Shown here piece after piece: positions 46,161 to 54,588 of a DNA stretch of 64,000 nucleotides (positions are counted from its first letter, which is position 1; every line of letters begins with the position of its first letter). The DNA comes from Ohtaekwangia koreensis. Lineage in GTDB: Bacteria > Bacteroidota > Bacteroidia > Cytophagales > Cyclobacteriaceae. Under the pieces are notes generated by a model. It saw nothing but the letters and a program-made list of their open reading frames with translations. It was not told where the DNA came from and ran no database searches. Location: the NCBI RefSeq assembly GCF_900167975.1, contig NZ_FUZU01000004.1:310001-374000 (forward strand), given 5' to 3'. The translations under genes and the position numbers were made by a program.

Positions 46161-46168
46161 CAAATTTA
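46161..46168 (-). promoter_or_regulatory. Candidate -7 box (TAAATTTG) for the hydroxyproline operon
   Basis: The minus strand reads TAAATTTG, an exact TAnnTTTG match, 29 bp upstream of the ATG at 46132. A -33 TTTG was not found at the expected distance. Confidence 0.45.
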
Positions 46169-46180
46169 TTACGATGCGTC

Positions 46181-46196
46181 AGGTAAGTTTTTACCT
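46181..46196. promoter_or_regulatory. Inverted repeat AGGTAA-4-TTACCT
   Basis: Perfect 6-bp arms with a GTTT spacer, lying 13 bp upstream of the -7 box in the transcription direction, where an operator overlapping the -33 region would be expected. Confidence 0.4.
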
Positions 46197-46210
46197 CGAT
46201 TAGCAGGTAG

Positions 46211-46226
46211 TAATACTATATTATCA
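46211..46226. promoter_or_regulatory. TAATACTATATTATCA element upstream of the hydroxyproline operon
   Basis: Reference copy of the recurring element; 14 of 16 positions agree with 41031-41046 upstream of SusC-2. It lies 79-94 bp upstream of the ATG at 46132. Confidence 0.5.
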
Positions 46227-46231
46227 TAGGG

Positions 46232-46255
46232 AAAAGTAATGAATTTATTACTTTT
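46232..46255. repeat. AT-rich inverted repeat AAAAGTAAT-6-ATTACTTTT
   Basis: Perfect 9-bp arms (46232-46240 and 46247-46255) about 45 bp after the M61 stop. It could be a weak terminator for the permease-peptidase operon or another operator of the hydroxyproline operon. Confidence 0.45.
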
Positions 46256-46298
46256 TAAAACGTAAAAAATACACTTGTTGTAAATAAAAAATCGATGA

Positions 46299-48104
46299 TC
46301 AGTTTCGCAGCCAGTCTTTTAAAATCAAAGCCTGAAGTGCATCCGGAGTTTTAAAAGGGGCCATCTCAAACGTATGCAACATACTTTCTCCGACTGTTAT
46401 TGCCACATCATGCTGTCGTCCGCGGTGTGTATATTGAAGTTTTATAACATCTCCTGCACGAGACGATTTAAGAATTTGCTCAACGTTTTGCCGGTTTGCG
46501 CTTTGTTCGTTTACCTTCAGTATGATATCCTGACTGCTAAGACCTGCGTGCCATGCCGGTGAATTCCATTCTACCTGACTGACGATAAGTTTCTCACTTT
46601 CATTCTGAAAAGAAACACCCAGGTGTCCTCCTGAAGCTTTATCTGGAGTTACATCTATTGACAATCCTGCATATGCAAGGTACTTACTATAGTCAATCGC
46701 TTGGGTGGTGGAAGCGTACTCAAAGATCTCTTGCAAAGAAGTACCGGCTACAGTCTCACAGGTTTGTCTGAACTCATCGTCTGTAAACCCACGTTGCTTC
46801 TCTTTGAAATATATAGTATATAACGATCGCATCACATCATCCAGCGATTTTCGGTTTTTGGTTTCATGCCTGATCTTCAAGTCCAGTAGCATGCCTAATA
46901 CCGCCCCTTTGTTATAGTACGATATAGTGGTGTTAGCGGTGTTGTCGCTTCGGTTAAAGAACTGGATCCAGGTATCAAAACTTGATTCTGTAGCAGATTG
47001 AAATAATCTTCCTGGTATATTTTCATATTGAAGTATATCGCCTTGCAGAAACTTCAGCACATCATTTCGGCTGATCAACCCGGCTCGGTTCAGGATCAGG
47101 TATTCATAATATACTGTAAAGCCTTCGGATACCCAGAGCATGTTTGTATAATTTTCCTGGTCGTAGTTGAAAGGGCCCAACGCTATCGGCCTAATGGATT
47201 TGATGTTATACAAATGAAAATATTCATGCGTCAGAAAATTAAGCCATCGCTTATAGCCTTCAGTGTCCGCATTATTATAGACTGCACCGTTGGAAAACAC
47301 AGCCGTTGAGTTACTGTGCTCAAGACCGCCTCTGCCCTCTCCCATGATAATGAATGTATAGTGTTTATACGGAATGTCGTTTACAACTTTTACAGCACTC
47401 TCGATCATCTGCTTCAGATCACTAGCTAATTTCTGCTTATTAAATTTCTCTGGTTCTTCAAATGCTATAAAGTGCGGTATCCCTTGTACATCAAAAGACA
47501 AGATCTCCTGGTTGCCAACGAGTATCGGACTATCGTATAGTACATCAAAGTCTGGCGCTATATAGGTATTGCTTTTACCGGGTACTAAATCAAGCCCTGT
47601 AGTAATTTTATTCCACGATTTATACGGTTTGATTTCGATGGTAGAAGGATGCTTTAGTGCTCCATCTATATACATGAAAACACCTGCCGGAGAAATATAG
47701 CCTCGTGCTTCATCGAGGAATGGGTCTGCTACAGATTGGGTATTTGCATAAACGTCATACCGGATGGTTACTGTCTTTACTTGTTTTGTTGTAACACGCC
47801 ATGTGTTCTTGGTGGTCTTCTGCCATGAGAGTAGTTTTCCATCACTCGTCTCTGCACGAAAGCTCACTACATTCCTGGCAAAATTTACAAGCCAGTAATA
47901 ACCTGGCGTCCACGCAGGAAGTTTGAAATCCAGGTATTCACCTTTCACATCCTCACATGTAAGTGTTATATGATAATAATGTGTATTGGGATTTTCCATG
48001 GAGACCGAAAATTTCATCGCACCGCCAACGGTCTGCGCCTTCACCTGGAAGACTGCGAATAGTATTATAATAGTTAAATACCAGAAGTATCTGCTTATGT
48101 TCAT
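46299..48104 (-). CDS. M61-family peptidase with C-terminal PDZ domain
   Basis: The 601-residue exported gluzincin has a signal peptide of about 23 residues ending in VKAQ, an N-terminal beta domain, and a catalytic domain with zinc motif HEYFH (His293, Glu294, His297) and third ligand Glu327 in WVSEGF. A PDZ domain (about 485-575) follows. M61 enzymes are broad aminopeptidases with a preference for Gly/Ala; here it probably trims imported peptides in the periplasm. Its ATG overlaps the permease stop as TAATG, which indicates a two-gene operon pairing peptide cleavage with amino-acid uptake. Confidence 0.9.
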   Translation of the reverse strand: MNISRYFWYLTIIILFAVFQVKAQTVGGAMKFSVSMENPNTHYYHITLTCEDVKGEYLDFKLPAWTPGYYWLVNFARNVVSFRAETSDGKLLSWQKTTKNTWRVTTKQVKTVTIRYDVYANTQSVADPFLDEARGYISPAGVFMYIDGALKHPSTIEIKPYKSWNKITTGLDLVPGKSNTYIAPDFDVLYDSPILVGNQEILSFDVQGIPHFIAFEEPEKFNKQKLASDLKQMIESAVKVVNDIPYKHYTFIIMGEGRGGLEHSNSTAVFSNGAVYNNADTEGYKRWLNFLTHEYFHLYNIKSIRPIALGPFNYDQENYTNMLWVSEGFTVYYEYLILNRAGLISRNDVLKFLQGDILQYENIPGRLFQSATESSFDTWIQFFNRSDNTANTTISYYNKGAVLGMLLDLKIRHETKNRKSLDDVMRSLYTIYFKEKQRGFTDDEFRQTCETVAGTSLQEIFEYASTTQAIDYSKYLAYAGLSIDVTPDKASGGHLGVSFQNESEKLIVSQVEWNSPAWHAGLSSQDIILKVNEQSANRQNVEQILKSSRAGDVIKLQYTHRGRQHDVAITVGESMLHTFEMAPFKTPDALQALILKDWLRN

Positions 48105-49546
48105 TACGGTTCAGCAACAGGGACTACTTGATTTTTTCTTTTCAGGATGAAGTAATATACCGGAATGCCCGCCAGGATTATCGCCAGTCCCGGAAATGTA
48201 TACCGGGTCTCGAAGATGAGTAACAAGACCGCCAGTCCGGAGGCCACGATGATGTAGATGGCCGGCAATACGGGGTAACCAAGAGCTTTATAGGGGCGGT
48301 GTATTTCAGGTTTCGTCTTCCGAAGAATATATATACCGATGATGGTGAGTACATAAAAGATGAGTACACCGAAGATTACAAGCGCCAGCAGATCATTATA
48401 CTTACCGGTTAAGCACAGCGCTGAAGCCCAGATACATTGTAACCACAAGCTATAGGCAGGCACTTCATATTTGTTCAGTACACCCGCTTTGGCAAAGAAG
48501 AGATTATCTTTCGCCATGGTATAATATACGCGTGCACCTGCCAGGATCAGTCCGTTATTACAACCAAACGTAGAGATCATAATGGCAATGGCAATGATCA
48601 TCGTACCCGCAGGACCAAATATATACTCTGCCGCTACAACCCCCACACGATCACTTTTGGCAAAGGCTATAGCATCCAACGGAATTACCGCGAGATACAT
48701 CAGGTTGGTCAATACATAAATTACGGTAACGATCAGGGTGCCCAACATCAGGCTGAGGCCTATATTTCGCTTGGGATTCTTTACTTCACCGGCAATGAAG
48801 GTGATGTTATGCCACGAATCGCTGGAGAATAAAGACCCTTTCATGGCAATGGCAATCGCACCAAAGAATGCAAGGCCTGATAACACTGAAGACACAATAT
48901 GTCCATTCTCCATGGAAAGTCCTGATGCCGTCCACGGGTTCTGCCAATTCAAATTCCAGGTTTCTGCTTTTGCTCCCCATATAAAGCCGCAGAGTATCAA
49001 GGCTGCCAGCGAAATGATTTTAATAATTGTAAGAAAAGTCTGAATGAACGCTCCATTTTTAACACCTCTGCTGTTGATATAGGTTAGCAATACAATCACA
49101 GCGATAGACACAAGTTGAGATGCTTTCAATTGGAATCCGCCAATCGATAACAGTATATTTTCTTCACCCACAACCGGGATGAGATATGAAGTAAATTTAG
49201 CAAACGCCACACCTACTGCTGCAATGGTACCCGTCTGAATGATGGTAAAGAAAGTCCATCCGTAGAGAAAACCAATGAGTGGGCTATAGGCTTCCCGCAG
49301 GTATACATACATTCCTCCAGCTTTCGGATACATTGCCGAAAGTTCACCGTAACTGACGGCAGCGATGATTGTAATTATACCGGTGAGCACCCACATCGCT
49401 ACCAGGTAACCTGCTCCTCCTACACTGCGTGTAATTTCAGAAGTAACAATAAAAATACCTGAACCAATCATTGATCCGGCAACGATCATGGTTGCGTCAA
49501 GCAAGCCGAGGCGAGGTTTAAAATCCTGTTTACTTTCGTTCGTCAT
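48104..49546 (-). CDS. APC-family amino-acid permease
   Basis: I use the ATG at 49546; a GTG 48 bp upstream would add an unlikely N-terminus. The protein is about 480 residues with 12 predicted membrane helices and the APC signature GSMIGSGIF in the first helix, where the substrate amino group is bound. It imports amino acids at the inner membrane by H+ or Na+ symport or exchange. It is coupled to the M61 peptidase gene (TAATG overlap) and lies just upstream of the hydroxyproline operon on the same strand, so hydroxyproline or proline is a plausible but unproven substrate. Confidence 0.9.
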   Translation of the reverse strand: MTNESKQDFKPRLGLLDATMIVAGSMIGSGIFIVTSEITRSVGGAGYLVAMWVLTGIITIIAAVSYGELSAMYPKAGGMYVYLREAYSPLIGFLYGWTFFTIIQTGTIAAVGVAFAKFTSYLIPVVGEENILLSIGGFQLKASQLVSIAVIVLLTYINSRGVKNGAFIQTFLTIIKIISLAALILCGFIWGAKAETWNLNWQNPWTASGLSMENGHIVSSVLSGLAFFGAIAIAMKGSLFSSDSWHNITFIAGEVKNPKRNIGLSLMLGTLIVTVIYVLTNLMYLAVIPLDAIAFAKSDRVGVVAAEYIFGPAGTMIIAIAIMISTFGCNNGLILAGARVYYTMAKDNLFFAKAGVLNKYEVPAYSLWLQCIWASALCLTGKYNDLLALVIFGVLIFYVLTIIGIYILRKTKPEIHRPYKALGYPVLPAIYIIVASGLAVLLLIFETRYTFPGLAIILAGIPVYYFILKRKNQVVPVAEP

Positions 49547-49861
49547 GAAAAAATAAATTTTATAGGTGCGTGTTAATTTATGAGTATGGGTCACAACAAA
49601 ATTAATCGCAAAACGAAGTGGTATAGGACGTTAATTACCTTCCTGTAATACGATTTTCACCTTTGAGGGAGGTTAATGCTATACATTGAAATTCACAAAC
49701 ACATGCACAACAGACAGACGCTGTAGCAACGAGAGCATTCCGGGAAGAAAATGTTCTTTTAAAACGACAGCAAAAATTGAACAGGTGAATACTAAAAGCT
49801 AACGCTATAACAAGAAAACAGAAAACACACCTGCCAAAATTCAGAAGTATACATGGTTTAT
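49547..49861. other. Upstream region of the permease-peptidase operon
   Basis: This 315 bp stretch has one candidate -7 box (49597-49604). I see no gene, no TAATA/TATCA element and no strong hairpin, and no terminator for the LuxR-type regulator that ends at 49862. Confidence 0.5.
49597..49604 (-). promoter_or_regulatory. Candidate -7 box (TAATTTTG) for the permease-peptidase operon
   Basis: The minus strand reads TAATTTTG, matching TAnnTTTG, 51 bp upstream of the ATG at 49546. No -33 element was recognised. Confidence 0.4.
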
Positions 49862-50506
49862 CTAGTCGACTCCGACTGAAACCAATTTGTCATTTAGCGC
49901 TTTGCGAACGGCTTCTGATTTAGAATTGACGTTAAGTTTTTTATAGATATTCCGAATGTGTGTCTTGGAGGTTTCCACAGCTATATTTAGCTCGGAAGCA
50001 ATTTCTGAATAGGTCTTTCCCCGTGTGATCAGTTTGAGTACGTCCGTTTCGCGACTGGAAAGTGGTGTATAGGGGTTCAGGTGAAAAAACTCAAGCACTG
50101 TTTTAGCAATAGAGGGGCTTAACACCGCGCCTCCATTTACAATGAGTTCCAGGGAATGAATAAACTCGGGCAGCGCTATATCTTTCAAAATATACCCGCA
50201 GATACCAAGACTTAGTACATCATTAATGACCTGAGGAGAATCTACTTCAGTAAATACAATGATGTCTGCCGGATATCGGCTTTTCAATGTTCGTATTCCT
50301 TCTACGCCATCCATATCAGAGACTGCTATATCAATGATCACGAGATTCGGGCAGTCACGATGAACTTGCTTTACAGCGTCACTATAAAATTTATAGGAAT
50401 TCACCAGAGAATATGCTCCACTCCTTTCAATGGTAAAGCTAAGGCCTTCGCGAAGTTTATCATCTTCTTCAATCAGCACAATCCGCTTCTTCAGTTTTCC
50501 TATCAT
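49862..50506 (-). CDS. NarL/FixJ-type response regulator (REC + LuxR HTH)
   Basis: The 214-residue protein has a receiver domain with acidic EED at 13-15, phosphoacceptor Asp59 in IIDIAV and Lys in ILKD, then a LuxR-type helix-turn-helix (about 145-208; LSSRETDVLKLITRGKTYSEIA). No histidine kinase is adjacent on its strand. It is transcribed away from the SDHY-repeat/LytS operon and shares the 328-bp divergent region with it, so it may control that operon or respond to its kinases; this is inference. Confidence 0.88.
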   Translation of the reverse strand: MIGKLKKRIVLIEEDDKLREGLSFTIERSGAYSLVNSYKFYSDAVKQVHRDCPNLVIIDIAVSDMDGVEGIRTLKSRYPADIIVFTEVDSPQVINDVLSLGICGYILKDIALPEFIHSLELIVNGGAVLSPSIAKTVLEFFHLNPYTPLSSRETDVLKLITRGKTYSEIASELNIAVETSKTHIRNIYKKLNVNSKSEAVRKALNDKLVSVGVD

Positions 50507-50834
50507 GGTTTTTTTATTCTAATATAGTATACCTTAAAGAACAGTACCAACTAAATAGACAAAATAACCAAAAACAATTACTAGCACGATCTTTAGCGGG
50601 ATAAGCTGAATCACAAAAAAATGTCCACTATACGGTGACAGCGCTTCATGAACATCGCATATAGTATCAAAGAAATCGTTTGCTGAATGTATATAACCTA
50701 CTTATCGTTCTTTTCCGTGTGTCCGTTTGTACAGTTCAATACATCCGTTTAACACTTCACTACAATACCCTTTCCAGGCTTGAATCTTATCCCCATCCTT
50801 GTACCGTTATTAGACTACAACAAATACACAGTAT
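50507..50834. other. Divergent region, LuxR regulator / SDHY-repeat operon
   Basis: These 328 bp must hold promoters for both directions. I found no exact TAnnTTTG box at a convincing distance and no strong palindrome. A TTTG near 50728 in the plus direction might be a -33 element, but its -7 partner is not clear. Confidence 0.5.
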
Positions 50835-52280
50835 ATGAAATATCTTTCGCGCCCCGCGTTACTCATGCTTCCGCTGATCCTGATGCTTGTACGATCAGCA
50901 CTTGGCCAAACAGAATCGGCATCTTCCAGCTCTAACTATACGCATATAAAAAACGGACGCTATTCGTATTCATCTTCCCGCAATGGAATGGAATTTAATA
51001 TAGAGATGCGAGGAACCGTTGAGGTAACTGACGATGATCAAGACATCAAATCTATCTCGGACGATGGCTATCTTGAAATCAGCAAGACTTCTTTCGGCAG
51101 TAAGCGAACGATTAAAATCGAATCGCTGGGCGGCGGCAAAATGAAAAAAGAATATTACGAAGGCCGCACACTTACATCCTGGGAACAAGGTAAATCATGG
51201 CTGGCTGAAATTCTTCCGGAAGTTGTTCGCTCTACCGGTATCTCTGCAGAGAGTCGCCTGAACCGATACTATAAACAAGGTGGCACCACGGCTGCGCTTG
51301 CTGAAATCGAAAGATTGGAAAACGATGCTATACGGATCAAGTATGCAAACCTGTTGATGAAGAAACCGCTGCAGCAAAGTGAGTATACTTCCGTTTTAAA
51401 ATCGGTAACCGACAAAATAGATTCCGATCATTACATCACAGAATTTTTGAAGGCCAACATCAGCAAATTTCTACTGACGAAAGAAGGTGCAACGGCAGTA
51501 TTTGCTGTTACCAATAAAATGGAATCCGACCACTATAAAACGGAGGTGATCAAACAGGCGCTCCAGGGAACAACCACAACTCCTGAAAACATCACGGTTA
51601 TCCTTCAATCCGCTGCGAAGATGGAGTCCGACCACTATATCACGGAAGTGCTAACCACTTTGTTAAAGCAGCCTTCGTTTAATGATGCTATACTTGCAGA
51701 GTTGATCAATACCACGAAAGCGATGGAGTCTGATCACTATAAAACGGATGTACTTACCAAGACTTTGGATAAACCCGGCATCTCGAAAACTTCTTATCAG
51801 CGCCTGATTGAATCCGCTAAAGATATAGAGTCTGATCATTACCTCACGCAGCTTATTACACACCTGGTAAAAAACAAACTCACCAGCGAAACCATCACGG
51901 CTACATTTACAATTATAGGTACCATCGAGTCAGACCACTACCGCGCTGACGTGCTCACTACTTTATTACAAAAGCAAGGATTAACGGAAAGCCAGTTTAG
52001 CAGTGTGCTGAACTTATGTGGCGCTATAGAAAGTGATCATTATAAAACACAAGTGCTTCAAAAGGCGTTGTCATCAAATACGATCAGTGAAAGTCAATTG
52101 ATCAGCATCCTGCAGACCACGAAGCGAATTGAGTCCGATCATTACGCAACGGAGGTCCTACTGACCGCTGCACCAAAAGTGAAAACCGGAAGTGGTCCGT
52201 TAAAAGACGCATACCGTGACGCGGCCCGCTCAATCTCTTCCGAATCATACTATGGCAGAGCTGTTCGCGCCATTGATTAA
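50835..52280 (+). CDS. Exported SDHY-repeat protein
   Basis: The 481-residue protein has a signal peptide of about 24 residues ending in ALGQ. Residues 35-150 form a beta-rich domain with VEVTDDDQDIKSIS, GYLEI and WLAEILPEVVRSTGI, a pattern I associate with the extracytoplasmic region of some M56/BlaR1-type proteins. From about residue 163 a 34-residue repeat follows: eight near-exact copies of (I/M)(E/D)SDHY..(E/D)(V/L)L, with the Ser of SDHY at 197, 231, 265, 299, 333, 366, 400 and 434, plus a degenerate unit at each end. This predicts a helix-turn-helix solenoid. It is first in an operon with two LytS-like proteins and a LytTR regulator, so a sensing or binding role is inferred. No catalytic motif is seen. 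Confidence 0.75.
   Translation: MKYLSRPALLMLPLILMLVRSALGQTESASSSSNYTHIKNGRYSYSSSRNGMEFNIEMRGTVEVTDDDQDIKSISDDGYLEISKTSFGSKRTIKIESLGGGKMKKEYYEGRTLTSWEQGKSWLAEILPEVVRSTGISAESRLNRYYKQGGTTAALAEIERLENDAIRIKYANLLMKKPLQQSEYTSVLKSVTDKIDSDHYITEFLKANISKFLLTKEGATAVFAVTNKMESDHYKTEVIKQALQGTTTTPENITVILQSAAKMESDHYITEVLTTLLKQPSFNDAILAELINTTKAMESDHYKTDVLTKTLDKPGISKTSYQRLIESAKDIESDHYLTQLITHLVKNKLTSETITATFTIIGTIESDHYRADVLTTLLQKQGLTESQFSSVLNLCGAIESDHYKTQVLQKALSSNTISESQLISILQTTKRIESDHYATEVLLTAAPKVKTGSGPLKDAYRDAARSISSESYYGRAVRAID
51321..52268 (+). repeat. Tandem 34-codon repeats (SDHY), eight good and two degenerate units
   Basis: Spacing between successive SDHY motifs is 34, 34, 34, 34, 33, 34 and 34 residues. 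Codons differ between copies (GATCAT, GACCAC and GATCAC all occur for Asp-His), so this is an old, protein-level repeat under selection rather than a recent DNA amplification. Confidence 0.9.
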
Positions 52281-52397
52281 ACGAGCTATATCTTTCATTA
52301 CAGTTTCCCTGGCACCAAAGAAAGCAGACTAAAATGATGAAGATTAATAAACTATACATGATGAGCAATTCTTATTTTATAGGTACATTGGTCTGCC

Positions 52398-53507
52398 ATG
52401 AATCAACCCGCTTATTATACCAGTATGCGTGAAGGTCTTCGCAGAATTTTTGTGACCATGTTCTTGCCGGCAGTCTTTTCGTTTGTTCTTTATGCCTATC
52501 TACACTTTAGCGAAACAGAACGTCCACCCGATGTGGAGAGAGATGCGTTGGGAATATTGTTCAGCATACTGCTGGGTTGTTTATGCGGAGTAGCTTTAAA
52601 GTATAGCAATCGGAAACTTGACCGGCTGATTCCATGGAGCAATCAATTCGCAGCACGATTGCTTACCGGATATACTGCCAATGTATTACTGGTTGGTATA
52701 CTCATCTTCGGAACCGGCACTGCATTGATTTCTGTAGCAGGCCCCGACAGCATCTGGCGAGGATTCTCTTCCAAAGATGAAGACCTGGTGCTGAAAATTC
52801 TTATACTCCTGCTTACGATCATGTTCGTCTATAACATTGTGTATGCATTGCTCTTCTCTTACCAGCATTATGCTATCACACAAATCGAAACCTTGCAACG
52901 TGATCGCAGGCAGTTAGAGTTGCAGTTTGAAGCATTGAAAAGTCAAATCAGTCCACACTATTTATTCAATAGCCTCAACACTATATCATCACTCATCTTT
53001 AAAGATCTTCCTTCTGCAGAACAATTTATTCGTAGACTCGCACAGACGTATCAATTTATACTCACCACGCAACACAAACGATATGTAACGTTACAAGAGG
53101 AAGTAGACTTTGTTCAGTCCTATTACTATTTACTCCGGATCCGGTTTCAGCAGCAATTGCATGTGGAGATTAACTTGCCTTCCGGAATTATGAAGAGCAA
53201 GATCCCTCCCCTCACCTTGCAGATGCTGGTTGAAAATGCCGTGAAGCATAACCCGATCCGGAGTGACAAAAAACTTTTCATCTATATCAGTGCACAGGAT
53301 AATTCTTATTTGAGAGTGGTGAATACGAAAACCGGTGTTATTGATAATGTAACATCTTTCCGTGTAGGACTTGAGAATATTCAAAAACGGTATCAGCTCT
53401 TTACGGATAAAAAAATAGAAGTACGCGATGATGAAAAATTCAGTGTGTCGCTCCCTCTTATTCATTTGAACGAAAAAACAGAAAGACCTTTCCTGAGACA
53501 AGCCTAG
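52398..53507 (+). CDS. LytS-family sensor histidine kinase with four membrane helices
   Basis: The 369-residue kinase has helices at about 20-37, 50-68, 88-112 and 130-155, a coiled coil, then a His_kinase domain with SPHYLFNSLN (phosphoacceptor His187). The ATP-binding part has N-box LVENAVKHN (Glu279, Asn280, His284, Asn285) and G-box VGLENIQKRY, so it should be active. It follows the SDHY-repeat gene by 117 bp and precedes a diverged paralogue by 27 bp. Confidence 0.92.
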   Translation: MNQPAYYTSMREGLRRIFVTMFLPAVFSFVLYAYLHFSETERPPDVERDALGILFSILLGCLCGVALKYSNRKLDRLIPWSNQFAARLLTGYTANVLLVGILIFGTGTALISVAGPDSIWRGFSSKDEDLVLKILILLLTIMFVYNIVYALLFSYQHYAITQIETLQRDRRQLELQFEALKSQISPHYLFNSLNTISSLIFKDLPSAEQFIRRLAQTYQFILTTQHKRYVTLQEEVDFVQSYYYLLRIRFQQQLHVEINLPSGIMKSKIPPLTLQMLVENAVKHNPIRSDKKLFIYISAQDNSYLRVVNTKTGVIDNVTSFRVGLENIQKRYQLFTDKKIEVRDDEKFSVSLPLIHLNEKTERPFLRQA

Positions 53508-53534
53508 CGGCAAACCCGGAATAGTAAATTATAT

Positions 53535-54587
53535 ATGAAACAGTATTTTATAAATCATCCCGTTTTCCGGATTGTAGCACCTGCCGTATACGGTGTGCTT
53601 ATATACCTGCTGACGTTGATGATCAACAACACCGTGGCCCAGGTGAATGACCTCTTCAAAAGCGAAGAAGTATATGTATTCATTGTGCTCACATACCTCA
53701 CGTTTGAAAGTTGCCGATTCATCATTATCCTGCTAAGGAGATATACCATGCAAAAGCAAATACGCTTTCTGGTACTTATACAAGTTATTACCACAACCTT
53801 TATTTCGGTCGGTTTGGCAATGATCTCGCTCAGCCTTTATTTTCAGTACGTAGTTGGGTTCTCCATGAGCGATACCCAGGCACTCATCTTCATCCTTATA
53901 TTTGTGAGTACAACGCTGCTCTATAACATTCTTTACTTGAGCCACTACTATTTGCAAAAAGAAAACACACTGAAAATACAGTCTGAGATGCAGCAACGTG
54001 ATATACTGGAAATGGAGATGATTGAATTTCAGCAGGACATTAATCCTGAACTACTATACGAAAGCCTGGAGAGCCTGATTGGTATTATGTATCGTGATAT
54101 CGATAAAGCAGAAGACTATATTGATTCACTGGCAAGTGCTTACCGGTATGTATTGACCAACCGTCACCAGGAACTTGTGGCGATCAATGCTGAAGTCGAA
54201 GCAGGCAAGAACCTGATCAAGATCCTGAATGAAAAATACTTTGGTCAACTGGTCTTTGAGACATCCTTGAAAGAAACAACATCGGATGCACGCCTCATTC
54301 CCGGTTCACTTCCAATCATCCTGGAAAGTATAGTCCGTAATAGTATCATTACGCGCTTTGAGCCGTTCGTGATTCAGTGCTATATGGAAGATGAGTATAT
54401 CATTATCCAAAGTAAATTGAATGACAGGTTACTGCCAGATCAAGGAAGTAAAATTGCATTTAACAGGTTACAGAAATCATATTCACTTTACAGCGATCTG
54501 CCATTGATCCAGGTGAAGGCATATCAGGAAAGCTATATTAAACTGCCGGTATTAAAAGTTGAAGAAGGCATCGCTATAATTAAATAA
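53535..54587 (+). CDS. LytS-like pseudokinase with membrane domain
   Basis: The 350-residue paralogue of the preceding kinase has four predicted helices in the first 140 residues, a coiled coil and a His_kinase-like domain. Its catalytic residues are replaced: the SPHYLFNSLN motif reads NPELLYESLE, so the phosphoacceptor His is Glu172 and both Asn are Glu; the N-box reads LESIVRNS (Asn and His lost); and the G-box GLEN is missing (AFNR). It is therefore probably unable to autophosphorylate. With intact length and no frameshift it looks functional, perhaps as a regulatory heterodimer partner of the active kinase. It ends 1 bp before the LytTR regulator gene. Confidence 0.85.
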   Translation: MKQYFINHPVFRIVAPAVYGVLIYLLTLMINNTVAQVNDLFKSEEVYVFIVLTYLTFESCRFIIILLRRYTMQKQIRFLVLIQVITTTFISVGLAMISLSLYFQYVVGFSMSDTQALIFILIFVSTTLLYNILYLSHYYLQKENTLKIQSEMQQRDILEMEMIEFQQDINPELLYESLESLIGIMYRDIDKAEDYIDSLASAYRYVLTNRHQELVAINAEVEAGKNLIKILNEKYFGQLVFETSLKETTSDARLIPGSLPIILESIVRNSIITRFEPFVIQCYMEDEYIIIQSKLNDRLLPDQGSKIAFNRLQKSYSLYSDLPLIQVKAYQESYIKLPVLKVEEGIAIIK

Positions 54588-54588
54588 C

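Noticed and set aside
51321-52268. SDHY repeats read as TPR or as a CRISPR-like array
   Set aside because: The 34-residue period matches TPR length, but the TPR consensus positions (W4-G8-Y11-A20-P32 pattern) are absent. At DNA level the units differ in codon use and are in frame throughout, so this is a coding repeat and not CRISPR.
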